Assembly: GCA_013140575.1 (NCBI GenBank)
Contig: JABFSN010000018.1
Location: forward strand, 1-45,664
From: Phycisphaerales bacterium
Lineage (GTDB): Bacteria; Planctomycetota; Phycisphaerae; UBA1845
Direction of reading: 5' to 3'
DNA: 45,664 nt
The translations under genes were made by a program, and so were the position numbers. This document shows, in pieces, positions 17,967 to 26,217 of this stretch. The notes under the pieces were generated by a model. That model did no database searches. It saw only the letters and a list, made by a program, of their open reading frames with translations, and was not told where the DNA came from. How positions within the stretch are numbered: position 1 is the stretch's first letter; each line of letters opens with the position of its first letter.

Positions 17967-19179
17967 ATGGACAGAGCGGACAGACGATGCTGCCCGCGAA
18001 CGCGTCCAGAACGGCCAGGATGTCAAATATGTCGATGATGCCGTCGCCGGCGCACGGGCTGAGGTCCAGGTCCGCCAGGGGGCACGTGGTGAAAACACCC
18101 CCGAAGCCCTCCAAAACGCAGAGGATATCGAAGATGTCCACGCTCATGTCATGGTTGACGTCGCCGAAGAGATCGACGTTGACGCATTCGCATTCGTCGG
18201 GCACGCCGTTTCCATTCGCATCCGGGCTGGTCATTTCAAGGATGTCGCAACGATCGAAAAGCATGTTGCCGTTGCAGTCGGCGCTGGCGCACGAGGCCCC
18301 GGGAAAGTGTGCGCCGCCTGCCGCGTCGCACGCGTGACCGGGCAAATCGTCGCACAGACCCGGTCGGCAACAGCCGCCCACGGCGCATATCTCCGGATCG
18401 CACGCCCCGGCCCCGACAAACGTCCCCCCCATTCCGGCGCAGTCGCCGGGCGTCAGATTCTGGCAGGCTCCGGCCACGCAGCAGACGTTGTTGATGTACT
18501 CGATGAACAGGACCGGGCGATTGAGCGCCGTCGCAAACTCATCACTGTCGAATCGCTTGGCGGTGCCCGTGACCGACTCGTTGCCGCGGAGAATCCACCC
18601 GAAATTGGACGACGGGTTGTCCAGCCAGCCCTGAACATCCGCGACCATGGTGCCGGTCGCCCCCCATCCATAAAACCCGACATCGGTAACGTCGGTGCTC
18701 GCCGACGGAATGCCCGCCCAGTCGCCGCCCTGGTTGGTCCACGTCGTGCCCGGGCTGAAGCGATGCAACCACGTGGCGTCGCCGGCCGTCGCCGCGGCGC
18801 CGGTGCCTTCCTGATTCAACGCATTGGACGTCCCCTCGCCCCAGTCGGCGTTCAACCGGTGCAGTGTCACAGCCGTGGTTTGCAACCCGCTGGCCACACG
18901 GGAAACACTCAATTGCAACGCGACGCTCTGGATCACCGCGCCCACCGGGATCGCCGCCGCGACGTTGAAATGAACCACCGCCCGGCGAATGTCGCCGCCC
19001 GCAAATGCCTGGTTGCGACCCACGAACATATGACTCCCCCGGCCGTTGCTGATCCCGCCGGTGGCGTGTTGGTAGAGTGTGTTATCCCGGTCGGCGGGCA
19101 AACTGACCATGTCGGCCCAAGTCGGAATGGCGAACAGCGCAGCAACCCCCCACGCGACAGTGCATTGTCGGAAGCACAT
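17965..19179 (-). CDS. Secreted DNRLRE-domain protein with Cys repeats and dockerin pair
   Basis: A 404-residue exported protein. ATG 19179 follows GGAGGTGG and starts a signal peptide (VAWGVAALFAIPTWAD). The first ~230 residues form a DNRLRE-type beta domain: DRDNTLY, GGDIRRAVVHFNV, DATWLHRFSPGTTW, and VQGWLDNPSSNFGWILRG. Next come Cys repeats (CCVAGACQNLTPGDCAGMGG), a calcium-type loop (DCNGNMLFDRCDI, DANGNGVPDECE) and a dockerin pair (GDVNHDMSVDIFDILCVLE, GDGIIDIFDILAVLD) ending CPLCP. DNRLRE domains are linked to cell-wall or carbohydrate-binding proteins; a catalytic role is not indicated. A close paralogue of the same architecture lies at 24639-25976. Function unknown; surface or matrix attachment is inference. 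Confidence 0.87.
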   Translation of the reverse strand: MCFRQCTVAWGVAALFAIPTWADMVSLPADRDNTLYQHATGGISNGRGSHMFVGRNQAFAGGDIRRAVVHFNVAAAIPVGAVIQSVALQLSVSRVASGLQTTAVTLHRLNADWGEGTSNALNQEGTGAAATAGDATWLHRFSPGTTWTNQGGDWAGIPSASTDVTDVGFYGWGATGTMVADVQGWLDNPSSNFGWILRGNESVTGTAKRFDSDEFATALNRPVLFIEYINNVCCVAGACQNLTPGDCAGMGGTFVGAGACDPEICAVGGCCRPGLCDDLPGHACDAAGGAHFPGASCASADCNGNMLFDRCDILEMTSPDANGNGVPDECECVNVDLFGDVNHDMSVDIFDILCVLEGFGGVFTTCPLADLDLSPCAGDGIIDIFDILAVLDAFAGSIVCPLCP

Positions 19180-19546
19180 CGATCCACCTCCGTTGTTCCT
19201 GGAACGGCCCTCGCGGTTCCAAGTCTCCTGCGTACCCATGCCCGGCTTGAATTGGCGTCATCGGCCGATCGCCCGTTCGAGATGGGACGATCGCGTGGAT
19301 GGGTGCGCGTTCAGCGACGGAACCCGCAGCCTATCAGGACATGATGATAACGAGTCTACTGGGGAATGACAGCGTGAATTTTTGGAGGAATCGGCTTGCG
19401 CACATTCACTTGATCTTTTCTCGGACGCGCGGCCGAAGGGTGATCCCCGTTCCCGCGCCAAGTGGGAAGGAGGGGCGCCCCACCGGTTCGCGGACATGCG
19501 TCGGACCGCGGTCAAGCGGCGGACCACGGGCGGGGTGATCGGCGAC
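19180..19546 (-). promoter_or_regulatory. Intergenic region with possible promoter for the DNRLRE gene
   Basis: Non-coding gap between two minus-strand secreted-protein genes. On the minus strand CTGTCA and TATCAT (19349-19344) are spaced 17 bases apart, a weak promoter candidate about 165 bases before the ATG. Otherwise I see no gene or clear repeat here. Confidence 0.3.
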
Positions 19547-21364
19547 CTACGGGCACAGCGGACAAACGACACCGCCGGCGAATGCGTCCAGCACCGCCAG
19601 AATGTCGAATATGTCGATGGAACCATCGCCCCGGCACGGTGCCAAATCGACATCCGCGAACGCGCAATCGGCGAACACGCCGGCGAAGCCGTCCAGCAGG
19701 CACAGAATGTCGAAAATGTCCACGGTCATGTCGTGGTTCACGTCGCCAAAAAGAGCGACATCCACGCATTCGCATTCATCGGGTACGCCGTTGCCATTCA
19801 CGTCGGAGCTGGTGAGTTGCTCGATGTCGCAGGCATCGAGGATGGAATTGGCGTTGCAATCTTCGCTGCCGCAGGTCATGCCCGGGTGATGTTGACCGCC
19901 GTTGGCGTCGCACACATGCCCGGGAAGATCGGTGCACAGGCCCGGCTCGCAACAAGCGCCCACCACGCACACGGCATTGTCGCATTTTCCGGGCCCCACG
20001 AACGTCCCGCCGGCCAAGCCGCACGCGGTCTCGTCGAGGTCGGCGCAGGATTCGCCCACGCAGCAGACGTTGGTACAGAACGCATCGTCAATGTTGCCAG
20101 CGATCAGGTAGGACCGGCCGCGGTTGCCCAGGTCCGACGCGGCGGTGATCAGGTAATCGTACCGGCCGTCGCCGTCGACATCGCCCATGCCGTTGGCGTC
20201 GAAACCGAAGCCGGCGCCCGCCACGTTGTGGGTGAATGTTTCCAGCACGCTGCCGTCGGCGCCCGAATAGACAAATGCCTTTCCCGCGTTGGCGGCGCCG
20301 TTATTGCTGATCCATGCGGCGAGGATGAAGTCGGCGAGGCAATCACCGTTGACGTCCGGGGTCATGCGGCCGATGCCAAACTGCCCGTTGTTGTCGCCCA
20401 TGAGTGTGCGGATGAGCGTCCCGTCCAACCCGGAAAAAACATGGGCGCGATTGACGGCATAGTCGTTGACGTAGAAATCAGGCACCCCGTCGCCGTCCAC
20501 GTCGTGGCCGCCGCTCATGAACCACAGGCCGAAATCGAGCGCGGGACCGGGCGGCGGGGCAACGACGTATTCCTGATTGCAGTTGGCCCCGTCGAACGAG
20601 TACACATAGGCGCGGCCCACGGCGCCGGCGCCGGCGTGTTGCGCGCCGACCAGGATTTCACTGCGCCCGTCTCCGGTGTTGTCGCCGATCATGGTCACGC
20701 TCGATCCGAAGAACGCACCCGCGGACGGACCGTCGAGGGTGCAGATCAACGCGAGTCCAGAACCGGAGTATACGTACGCCCGCCCGGCGTTTGCGCCGGC
20801 CGCGTCGTTTTGCGGAGCGCCGACGACGACATCCGAAACGGCATCTCCGTTCACGTCAAACCCGCCGCTGACGCGGAATCCAAACTGGTCGGAGAACGCC
20901 TGACCGTTCAGCGTCTGAAGGACGCTCGCGGAAGTGCCGTTGTAAGTGTAGATGACGGCGCGGCCCGCCATACCGCCCGGGGCGCCCGCGATGACTTCCG
21001 GTCGGCCGTCGCCGTTCAGGTCGCCGGCGCCGGCGGCATCGAACCCGAGCTGCCAGTTCGCGCCCGGTCCGGTGGCCCGGAACAGTTCGGCCCCGGAGGC
21101 GCCGGAATAAACATAGATTCGTCCCGAGTTCGAGCCGTTTCCGCCGTTCGTGGGGGCGGTCAGGACCAGATCATTGATGCCGTCGCCGGTGAGATCGCCG
21201 ACGTTGTTCGACACCCAGCCGTGCTGATCGCCCGCGGCCTCGCCTTCCCACGTGTGGATGGCCACGCATCCCTCCGTGCACTGTGCCCGGGCGGATGCGG
21301 CCGGCAGGACCACGCACGATGCGGCGAGAACCCAGTTGATCGGAAGTTCGTTCAATCGTTTCAT
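19547..21364 (-). CDS. Secreted FG-GAP/integrin-like beta-propeller with Cys repeats and dockerin pair
   Basis: A 605-residue exported protein starting at ATG 21364 (MKRLNELPINWVLAASC), with GAGGG upstream and a signal peptide ending near SARAQ. About 400 residues form repeated FG-GAP blades, each with a calcium-type loop: DLTGDGINDLVL, DLNGDGRPEVIAGAP, DVNGDAVSDVVVGAP, DVDGDGVPDFYV, DVNGDCLADFIL, DVDGDGRYDYLI. Cys repeats (CCVGESCADLDETACGLAGG), DCNANSILDACDI and a C-terminal dockerin pair ending CPLCP follow. FG-GAP propellers mediate adhesion or ligand binding outside the cell. It is divergently placed from the ECF sigma gene, with only 218 bases between them. Confidence 0.88.
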   Translation of the reverse strand: MKRLNELPINWVLAASCVVLPAASARAQCTEGCVAIHTWEGEAAGDQHGWVSNNVGDLTGDGINDLVLTAPTNGGNGSNSGRIYVYSGASGAELFRATGPGANWQLGFDAAGAGDLNGDGRPEVIAGAPGGMAGRAVIYTYNGTSASVLQTLNGQAFSDQFGFRVSGGFDVNGDAVSDVVVGAPQNDAAGANAGRAYVYSGSGLALICTLDGPSAGAFFGSSVTMIGDNTGDGRSEILVGAQHAGAGAVGRAYVYSFDGANCNQEYVVAPPPGPALDFGLWFMSGGHDVDGDGVPDFYVNDYAVNRAHVFSGLDGTLIRTLMGDNNGQFGIGRMTPDVNGDCLADFILAAWISNNGAANAGKAFVYSGADGSVLETFTHNVAGAGFGFDANGMGDVDGDGRYDYLITAASDLGNRGRSYLIAGNIDDAFCTNVCCVGESCADLDETACGLAGGTFVGPGKCDNAVCVVGACCEPGLCTDLPGHVCDANGGQHHPGMTCGSEDCNANSILDACDIEQLTSSDVNGNGVPDECECVDVALFGDVNHDMTVDIFDILCLLDGFAGVFADCAFADVDLAPCRGDGSIDIFDILAVLDAFAGGVVCPLCP

Positions 21365-21546
21365 GCTCGTTACCCTCAATTGATGGCGGGTCAGCGCCGT
21401 GGCGAACGCGGACCCTTGGCCGATAATGCCGCAGGCGGCGATTCCCGTCGCCCGAAACGGCGACGCGTCGCCACCACACCCGCGGTGGTTTCGATTAGCG
21501 CCGTGATTCGGCCGGAATCGCGAATCGAATCCGGGCGCGGCGTTGC

Positions 21547-21552
21547 TACAAT
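21547..21552 (+). promoter_or_regulatory. Possible -10 element upstream of the ECF sigma gene
   Basis: TACAAT lies about 31 bases before ATG 21583 in the 218-base divergent gap. No convincing -35 box stands at the right distance, so an alternative sigma factor, possibly autoregulation, cannot be excluded. Confidence 0.25.
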
Positions 21553-21582
21553 GGAAAGCGACAGAAAGGCTCCCAGACCGAC

Positions 21583-22230
21583 ATGACCGGCATGGCCGGG
21601 GTTGGAAGCGGGGAATCGCAACGCTTGGAAACGAACACCGACATTTCACCCGAGATCGCCGGCACCCGGGACGGATCGAACGAGACGCTACGCCACCTGT
21701 TGCCGCTCATCTACCGGGAATTGCATGGCCTGGCCGCGAGCGCCCTGCGGCGGGAGCGCGGCGACCACACGCTCCAGCCGACGGCGCTGGTTCATGAGGC
21801 GTACATGCGTCTGCTGCGCCAATCCCGCATCCGATGGGATGACCGGGCGCAAGTCCTTTCCGCGGCCGCGCAGATCATCCGGCATGTGCTGGTGGACCAC
21901 GCGCGTACCCGCCGCCGGAAGAAACGACAGGGGGACCAGATACGCGTTCCGCTTAGTGATTCCATCGCGGTGTGCGGCGCTCGCGACGTGGACGTGCTGG
22001 CACTGGACGAGGCCATTGCCGGGCTTGCGGCACAATCGCCGAGATGCGCCCGCGTGGTGGAGATGCGTTTTTTTGGCGGTGCGACGGCCGCGGAGATAGC
22101 CGTGATTTGCGGCGTGAATCCGCGAACCGTGGAACGCGACTGGCAATTCGCGAGGGCGTGGCTGTATCGGGCGCTGTCGTCCAACGAACCGCGTTCCGTG
22201 ACGGTTGAGGCGAATCCCCATGCGGCCTGA
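21583..22230 (+). CDS. ECF-type RNA polymerase sigma factor
   Basis: A 215-residue sigma factor resembling the planctomycete/acidobacterial ECF group of TIGR02999 type. Region 2 is LLPLIYRELHGLAASALRRE through PTALVHEAYMRLLRQ; region 4 is FFGGATAAEIAVICGVNPRTVERDW, with the DNA-recognition helix. There is no separate anti-sigma gene. Instead the stop overlaps the start of a Ser/Thr kinase gene by 11 bases. In planctomycetes such kinase-linked ECF factors are thought to be controlled by phosphorylation; that is inference here. AAAGG lies about a dozen bases before the ATG. The N-terminal ~30 residues are non-conserved, so the start may be later. Confidence 0.88.
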   Translation: MTGMAGVGSGESQRLETNTDISPEIAGTRDGSNETLRHLLPLIYRELHGLAASALRRERGDHTLQPTALVHEAYMRLLRQSRIRWDDRAQVLSAAAQIIRHVLVDHARTRRRKKRQGDQIRVPLSDSIAVCGARDVDVLALDEAIAGLAAQSPRCARVVEMRFFGGATAAEIAVICGVNPRTVERDWQFARAWLYRALSSNEPRSVTVEANPHAA

Positions 22231-24556
22231 TTCGCACGACCGAATCGACGAGTTGTTCCACGCGGTTCTGGAATACCCGGTGCGTGACCGGACGGGGCGA
22301 TTAGCCCATCTGACCGCGGGCAATGACGGTCTGCGCCGGGAATTGAAATCGCTGCTGGCCGCGCATGCTTCTGCGGACGGTTTTCTCGGCGAACCTGTAT
22401 TCGGCGTGTTGAGCGACGCGGACCTTTCATCGGCCACGTCACGGTCCGGCGATGCGGCGGCGCTGATCGGCGCTCAACTTGGTGAATACCGCATTGAAGA
22501 ATTGATCGGCGAAGGGGGCATGGGCGTCGTCTATCGCGCTGTGCGGACCGTCGATTATCAGCAGGAAGTCGCCGTCAAGCTGGTTCACCGGGGTTTGCTG
22601 TCGGACGCCCTGCGACGGCGATTTCACGCGGAACGCCAGACGCTGGCCCGCCTGCGGCACGATTCCATTTCGCGGTTGATCGACGGCGGATCGACGCCCG
22701 ACGGTTCCCCCTACCTGGTGATGGAGTACATCGACGGCCGGCCGATCGATGTTTCCTGCGACGATCGGGTGCTTGGTGTCCGCGACCGCATCGCGCTGTT
22801 TTGCGAAGTTTGCGACGCCGTTCACTATGCCCACCAGAATTTGGTCGTGCACCGCGATCTTAAGCCGACGAATATCCTGATCGCCGTTGACGGCCGCCCC
22901 AAACTATTGGATTTCGGCATCGCGAAGCTGATTCAGGATGAACCGCGGATCGCTTGCGGCGACGCGACCACCGGCGTGTTTCGATTGCTGACGCCGCGTT
23001 ATGCCGCGCCGGAACAGATGCGCGGCGACCCCGTCACGACGGCGGCGGACGTCTATTCGCTCGGCGTTATTTTGTATGAACTCCTGTCCGGGCGCCGGCC
23101 GTTCGATTTGGATTGTGCCGGGCTTGCCGCGGCGAACGGCGGCCGCGGCGCCAATTCGCCGGTTTCACCCAGCGCCGCGTTTTCTCGCCCCGATCGCGCG
23201 AGCGCGCGGCTTAACGACCCCGGTGGAACCCCCGCGGCGCGCGTCGCGGCCGCGCGATCGGCAACGCCCCATGCCTTGCGAAAAGCGCTGCGCGGCGACC
23301 TGGACAACATCGTGCTGAAGGCGATGGAAGTCGAAACGCATCGCCGCTACGGCTCCGCCCAGGAATTGGCGAACGAACTGCGGAAGTACCTGGCCGGCCT
23401 GCCGGTGGCGGCCAGGAATGGGTCCGGCGCCTATCGTGCTGCGAAATTCGTCCGACGCCACAAGGCCACCGTCGCGCTTTCGGCCGCGCTGGCTCTCGCA
23501 CTCGTCACCGGCGCCGTCGGCACGAGTTTCGGGTTGATCGAGGCGCGGCGCGACCGACGATTGGCTGAACGACAACGGAACACCGCCGTCGCCGCCCAGC
23601 GCGAAGCCGAGTCCGTCGCTGCGTTTCTCAAGGAAACCATGACGTCCGCCAATCCCTACCAAACCGGCCGCGACGCCGGCACGATACTCGATCTGCTGGC
23701 CGACGCCGGCGACCGGATCGACACCGCCTACGCGGGTCAGCCGGCCGCGGAGGCCGCCGTGCGTTACGCGATCGCCGAAACCTACGCGGGACTGTGGCGG
23801 TGGAAGGACGTCGAGCGGCACGCCGCGCGGGCGCTTCAGGTGAATCGGGATTTGCACGGCGATAAACACCCAACCGTCGCCGACTGCCTGATCCTGCTCG
23901 GTCGGGCGCGGACCTTTGCCGTGGACGCCCGCGCGGTAGACCTGCAGGCGGAAGCGCTGGCCATCCGCCGCGGACTGTTCCGCGAGGACAGCCCGGAGGT
24001 GGCGTGGAGCAAGGCGGTGCTGGCCTTCGCGCTGTGGCATGCGGCGAGTCCGCCACGCTTCGAGGAGGCGGAATTACTTTATCTGGACGCGGTGTCCGTG
24101 TACCGCCGCAAATCGGCGTCGTACCCGATGAAGCTGGGCATGTGCCTTCATTCCCTTGGCGCCATGTACGGAACCGCCGGTCGGCACGCCGAGGCCGCCC
24201 GGGCGCTGGACCAGGCCCTCGCCGTCTATCGATCCATGCCCGTGCAACGCAACCGCTACCTGGCTGAATGCGTGCGGTCCCGTTCGAACGCCGTGGCCTC
24301 GCTCGGGCGGCACGATGAGGCCATGGCCCTACTTCGGGAATACATCGAATTGACGCCGCCGGGCTTCCGTTCCGACACGCAGGCGTGCGATGCGGTTACC
24401 CGAATGACCTACTTCCTGGAACGCCGGGCCGAGTGCGCCGGCAGCCCCCACGACGCCGCGTTCTTCCGCAACGCGGCCACGGGGTACCAGGAGTTGTTTG
24501 CGGCCGATTGCAACGATGACACGGCGTCCACCGCGCTCGCCACCGCATCGCGTTGA
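22220..24556 (+). CDS. Transmembrane Ser/Thr protein kinase with TPR-like C-terminus
   Basis: A 778-residue protein with an N-terminal helical segment (RRELKSLLAAH) typical of sigma-linked kinases. The Hanks-type kinase domain spans about residues 90-395: glycine loop GEGGMG (97-102), catalytic Lys120, HRDLKPTN from 211 and DFG 231-233, with activation-segment APEQ. One membrane segment runs about 416-439 (VALSAALALALVTGAVG). The C-terminal half is helical and TPR-like (CLHSLGAMYGTAGRHAEAA). The catalytic residues are complete, so it should be active. Start 22220 overlaps the ECF sigma gene by 11 bases, and the two probably form a signalling pair. Targets may include the sigma factor (inference). 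Confidence 0.93.
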   Translation: MRPDSHDRIDELFHAVLEYPVRDRTGRLAHLTAGNDGLRRELKSLLAAHASADGFLGEPVFGVLSDADLSSATSRSGDAAALIGAQLGEYRIEELIGEGGMGVVYRAVRTVDYQQEVAVKLVHRGLLSDALRRRFHAERQTLARLRHDSISRLIDGGSTPDGSPYLVMEYIDGRPIDVSCDDRVLGVRDRIALFCEVCDAVHYAHQNLVVHRDLKPTNILIAVDGRPKLLDFGIAKLIQDEPRIACGDATTGVFRLLTPRYAAPEQMRGDPVTTAADVYSLGVILYELLSGRRPFDLDCAGLAAANGGRGANSPVSPSAAFSRPDRASARLNDPGGTPAARVAAARSATPHALRKALRGDLDNIVLKAMEVETHRRYGSAQELANELRKYLAGLPVAARNGSGAYRAAKFVRRHKATVALSAALALALVTGAVGTSFGLIEARRDRRLAERQRNTAVAAQREAESVAAFLKETMTSANPYQTGRDAGTILDLLADAGDRIDTAYAGQPAAEAAVRYAIAETYAGLWRWKDVERHAARALQVNRDLHGDKHPTVADCLILLGRARTFAVDARAVDLQAEALAIRRGLFREDSPEVAWSKAVLAFALWHAASPPRFEEAELLYLDAVSVYRRKSASYPMKLGMCLHSLGAMYGTAGRHAEAARALDQALAVYRSMPVQRNRYLAECVRSRSNAVASLGRHDEAMALLREYIELTPPGFRSDTQACDAVTRMTYFLERRAECAGSPHDAAFFRNAATGYQELFAADCNDDTASTALATASR

Positions 24557-24638
24557 TGCCGTGCCTGGGGGATGATCCGCGTATTCCGAGCCGTTCGTCG
24601 AACCGACACGACGGCCGGCATACACTGCCTGCCCGCCA

Positions 24639-25976
24639 TCACGGACACGGCGGGCAGACGAGTTCTCCGGCGAATGCGCCCAGCACCGCCAGAATGTCGA
24701 AAATGTCGATGGACCCGTCGCCCCGGCACGCGGCTAAATCGACATCGGCGAACGCGCAATCGACAAACACGCCCGCGAAGCCGTCCAGCACGCACAGAAT
24801 GTCGAAAATGTCCACGCTCATGTCGTGGTTCACGTCGCCGAACAGGTCGACGGTCACGCATTCGCATTCATCGGGCACGCCGTTGCCATTGACGTCGGGA
24901 CTGGTCATGTCCAGAACCTCGCAACGATCAAAAAACTGATTGTCGTTGCAATCCTCGCTGCCGCACAGGGTTCCCGGGAAATGGGTGCCTCCCGCCGCGT
25001 CGCACGCGAAGGCGTCACGGTCGTTACAAACGCCCGCGCTCGGCTCGCAGCAGGCGCCGATCACACAAGTCTCGTCGTCGCACCCGCCCGTGCCTTGGAA
25101 CGACCCTCCCGCCAACCCACAGGCGATCGAGTCAAGCGCTTGGCATGCGCCACCGACGCAACAGACGTTGCATACCAAGCTGGTGCATCCTCTCGTTCCC
25201 TGGTATGTCCCGCCCGCTTGGGCGCAGGCCACTTCGCCAAGCGTCTGGCAGCCGCCGCCCACGCAACAGGTGTCGGCGGGAACCGGCGTGAATTGAACCG
25301 TCAGCACGGGTCGGAAGATGACGTTGGGCGAATTGCGGCTGCCGAGTCGCTTGGCTGTGGCACCGAAACCCTCTTCGCCGCGAATGAGCCAGCCGAAATT
25401 CGTCGCGGGGTTATCCAGCCAGTTCTGCACGCCGGTCACCATCGCGGGCGTCGACGTCCACGTGTAAGTGCCCGTCGTGGTGATGTTGATCGACGCGACC
25501 GGCGTGCCCGTGAAGTCGCCGCCCGCCGTGGTCCAGCTCGTGCCCGGTGAGAACCGGTGCAGCCATGTGGCATCGCCGGCCGCCGATGGCGCTCCGCCGC
25601 CGCCCGGCGAAGAGTTGGACGTACCTTCGCCCCAATCGGCCAGGACGGTATGCAGCCTTGCCGGGCGCGACACCGAACTCCGAACCTGCAACACGCGGAT
25701 GGTCAGGGCCACGCCGTCAATGGTCGCCCCGGACGGAATGGCGGCGGCCACGTCGAACCGAACCAACGCCCGGCGGATGAGATTGCCGCCTAGGGTGCCG
25801 TTTCGTCCCATGAACAGCGAAGCGCCGCTACCGTTACTGATTGTGCCCAGCGGGTCTTCGTAGAGTGTATTGTCCTTGCTCGGTGCGATGTCAACGCTAT
25901 CCGCCGGAACCGGCGCCGGCCAGGCCGCCAGAAGGATCGCGCCAAGACTCGCCGTGCTTCTTGATCGGGGAACCAT
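24639..25976 (-). CDS. Secreted DNRLRE-domain protein with Cys repeats and dockerin pair (paralogue)
   Basis: A 445-residue exported protein starting at ATG 25976, seven bases after GGAGG; signal peptide ASLGAILLAAWPAPVPADS. The DNRLRE-type beta domain has SKDNTLYEDPLGTISNG, RRALVRFDVAAAIPSG, DATWLHRFSPGTSW and VQNWLDNPATNFGWLIRG. Three Cys repeats (CCVGGGCQTLGEVACAQAGG and two more), DCNDNQFFDRCEV, DVNGNGVPDECE and a dockerin pair ending CPPCP follow. It is a clear paralogue of 17965-19179 with one extra Cys repeat. It converges on the kinase gene, 82 bases away. It is probably surface-located; no enzyme motif is visible. Confidence 0.87.
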   Translation of the reverse strand: MVPRSRSTASLGAILLAAWPAPVPADSVDIAPSKDNTLYEDPLGTISNGSGASLFMGRNGTLGGNLIRRALVRFDVAAAIPSGATIDGVALTIRVLQVRSSVSRPARLHTVLADWGEGTSNSSPGGGGAPSAAGDATWLHRFSPGTSWTTAGGDFTGTPVASINITTTGTYTWTSTPAMVTGVQNWLDNPATNFGWLIRGEEGFGATAKRLGSRNSPNVIFRPVLTVQFTPVPADTCCVGGGCQTLGEVACAQAGGTYQGTRGCTSLVCNVCCVGGACQALDSIACGLAGGSFQGTGGCDDETCVIGACCEPSAGVCNDRDAFACDAAGGTHFPGTLCGSEDCNDNQFFDRCEVLDMTSPDVNGNGVPDECECVTVDLFGDVNHDMSVDIFDILCVLDGFAGVFVDCAFADVDLAACRGDGSIDIFDILAVLGAFAGELVCPPCP

Positions 25977-26217
25977 GTGCTCGCCTCCGTTGAAATGAAC
26001 GACCGGGCACGCGCGTGCCCCAACGTCTGCGGTAAGGAAGGGTACTCCGCCGCGACCGACATTGCAAGCGACGTGACTTGACGCGAACGGTTCCGGAACT
26101 CGACCGCGACGGCCCTGCCGACCGCAAGTCTCGCGGCGGGTGGCGATGGAATCCCATTCCAGAAGCCGCCGACGTCCGACCCGGATTACCTGCCAGGTTG
26201 CCGTCGTCCGAAGGCAA

